Below the pieces are notes generated by a model. It was not told the origin of the DNA and did no database searches. It was given only the letters and a program-made list of their open reading frames with translations. Positions 55,970-56,165 of a stretch of DNA of 56,165 bases are shown piece after piece. The stretch is taken from NCBI RefSeq assembly GCF_003034965.1, contig NZ_PZKE01000017.1:1-56165 (forward strand), read 5' to 3'. Source of the DNA: Fuscovulum blasticum DSM 2131. GTDB taxonomy: Bacteria; Pseudomonadota; Alphaproteobacteria; Rhodobacterales; Rhodobacteraceae. A program made the translations under genes and the position numbers. The first letter of the stretch is position 1, and the number at the start of each line of letters is the position of its first letter.

Positions 55970-56165
55970 TCACTCCGATCTTGCAACGCCTTCTGCTGGG
56001 CTATTGCGCCTCCAGAGCCCCTTGATCGTGACCTCCAGCCCGTCGACGAAGCTGTAGATCACCGGGATGACCAGAAGGCTGAGGAAGGTTGATGTGATCA
56101 GGCCCCCGATCACGACCGTCGCCATAGGCTGGCGGAAGGAAGGATCGCCCTCGACAAGGCCGAGT
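55970..56165 (-). CDS. RND efflux transporter, C-terminal end (5' partial)
   Basis: The last 64 residues of a resistance-nodulation-division inner-membrane pump; the gene starts beyond the right edge. FRQPMATVVIGGLITSTFLS and LLVIPVIYSFVDG form the final membrane segment typical of AcrB/CusA-type proteins. Substrate class (drugs or heavy metals) cannot be told from this piece, although VVIGGLITST is common to both. The stop TGA is at 55972-55970. Confidence 0.88.
   Translation of the reverse strand, partial: LGLVEGDPSFRQPMATVVIGGLITSTFLSLLVIPVIYSFVDGLEVTIKGLWRRNSPAEGVARSE

Overview
The window is about 56 kb of GC-rich chromosome. Its proteins, its gene order (ftsZ-lpxC-bamD-recN and trpG-trpD-trpC-moaC-moeA next to lexA) and a GTTC-N7-GTTC SOS box in front of lexA all point to an alphaproteobacterium of the Rhodobacteraceae/Paracoccaceae group. 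That assignment comes from family knowledge and signature motifs; no database search was possible.

Positions 1-44003 are conserved backbone. They start inside the end of ftsZ, which carries an apparent one-base frameshift. Next come lpxC (lipid A), bamD (outer-membrane assembly), recN (repair), small zinc-binding and DUF3563 genes, a flavin dehydrogenase, purQ, a dctB/dctD two-component pair whose regulator lacks the sigma-54 contact loop, and rne behind a structured leader. A TusA-like gene, ccdA and an overlapping membrane hydrolase/cytochrome P450 pair follow. Then come purS, pepN, a lytic transglycosylase lipoprotein, gatB, an aminotransferase, valS, and a GST/VOC/DUF1428 cluster divergent from an HxlR regulator. 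An Lrp-type regulator faces an ornithine/diaminopimelate-type decarboxylase with a long leader. The block ends with a DUF1624 membrane protein, gltA, gltX, comEC, lexA and the interlocked trpG-trpD-ung / trpC-moaC-moeA genes. A short repeat with a GC hairpin recurs between genes in this half.

From about 44148 the character changes to an accessory region. It holds a Hint (hedgehog/intein-type) protein, a small XRE regulator, a parD/parE toxin-antitoxin pair, IS21-type debris, a LysR/EamA exporter pair bracketed by copies of a degenerate repeat, two tandem paralogous XRE regulators with an unrecognised C-terminal domain, and a large RTX calcium-repeat protein ending in a second Hint domain closely related to the first. 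The right end has a small unknown protein, a third repeat copy, a GNAT acetyltransferase and the tail of an RND efflux pump.

The most unusual parts are the tandem regulators with their palindromic upstream sites, the two Hint proteins (one fused to RTX repeats), and the DctD-like activator without its GAFTGA loop. I saw no tRNA, rRNA, CRISPR array or replication origin.
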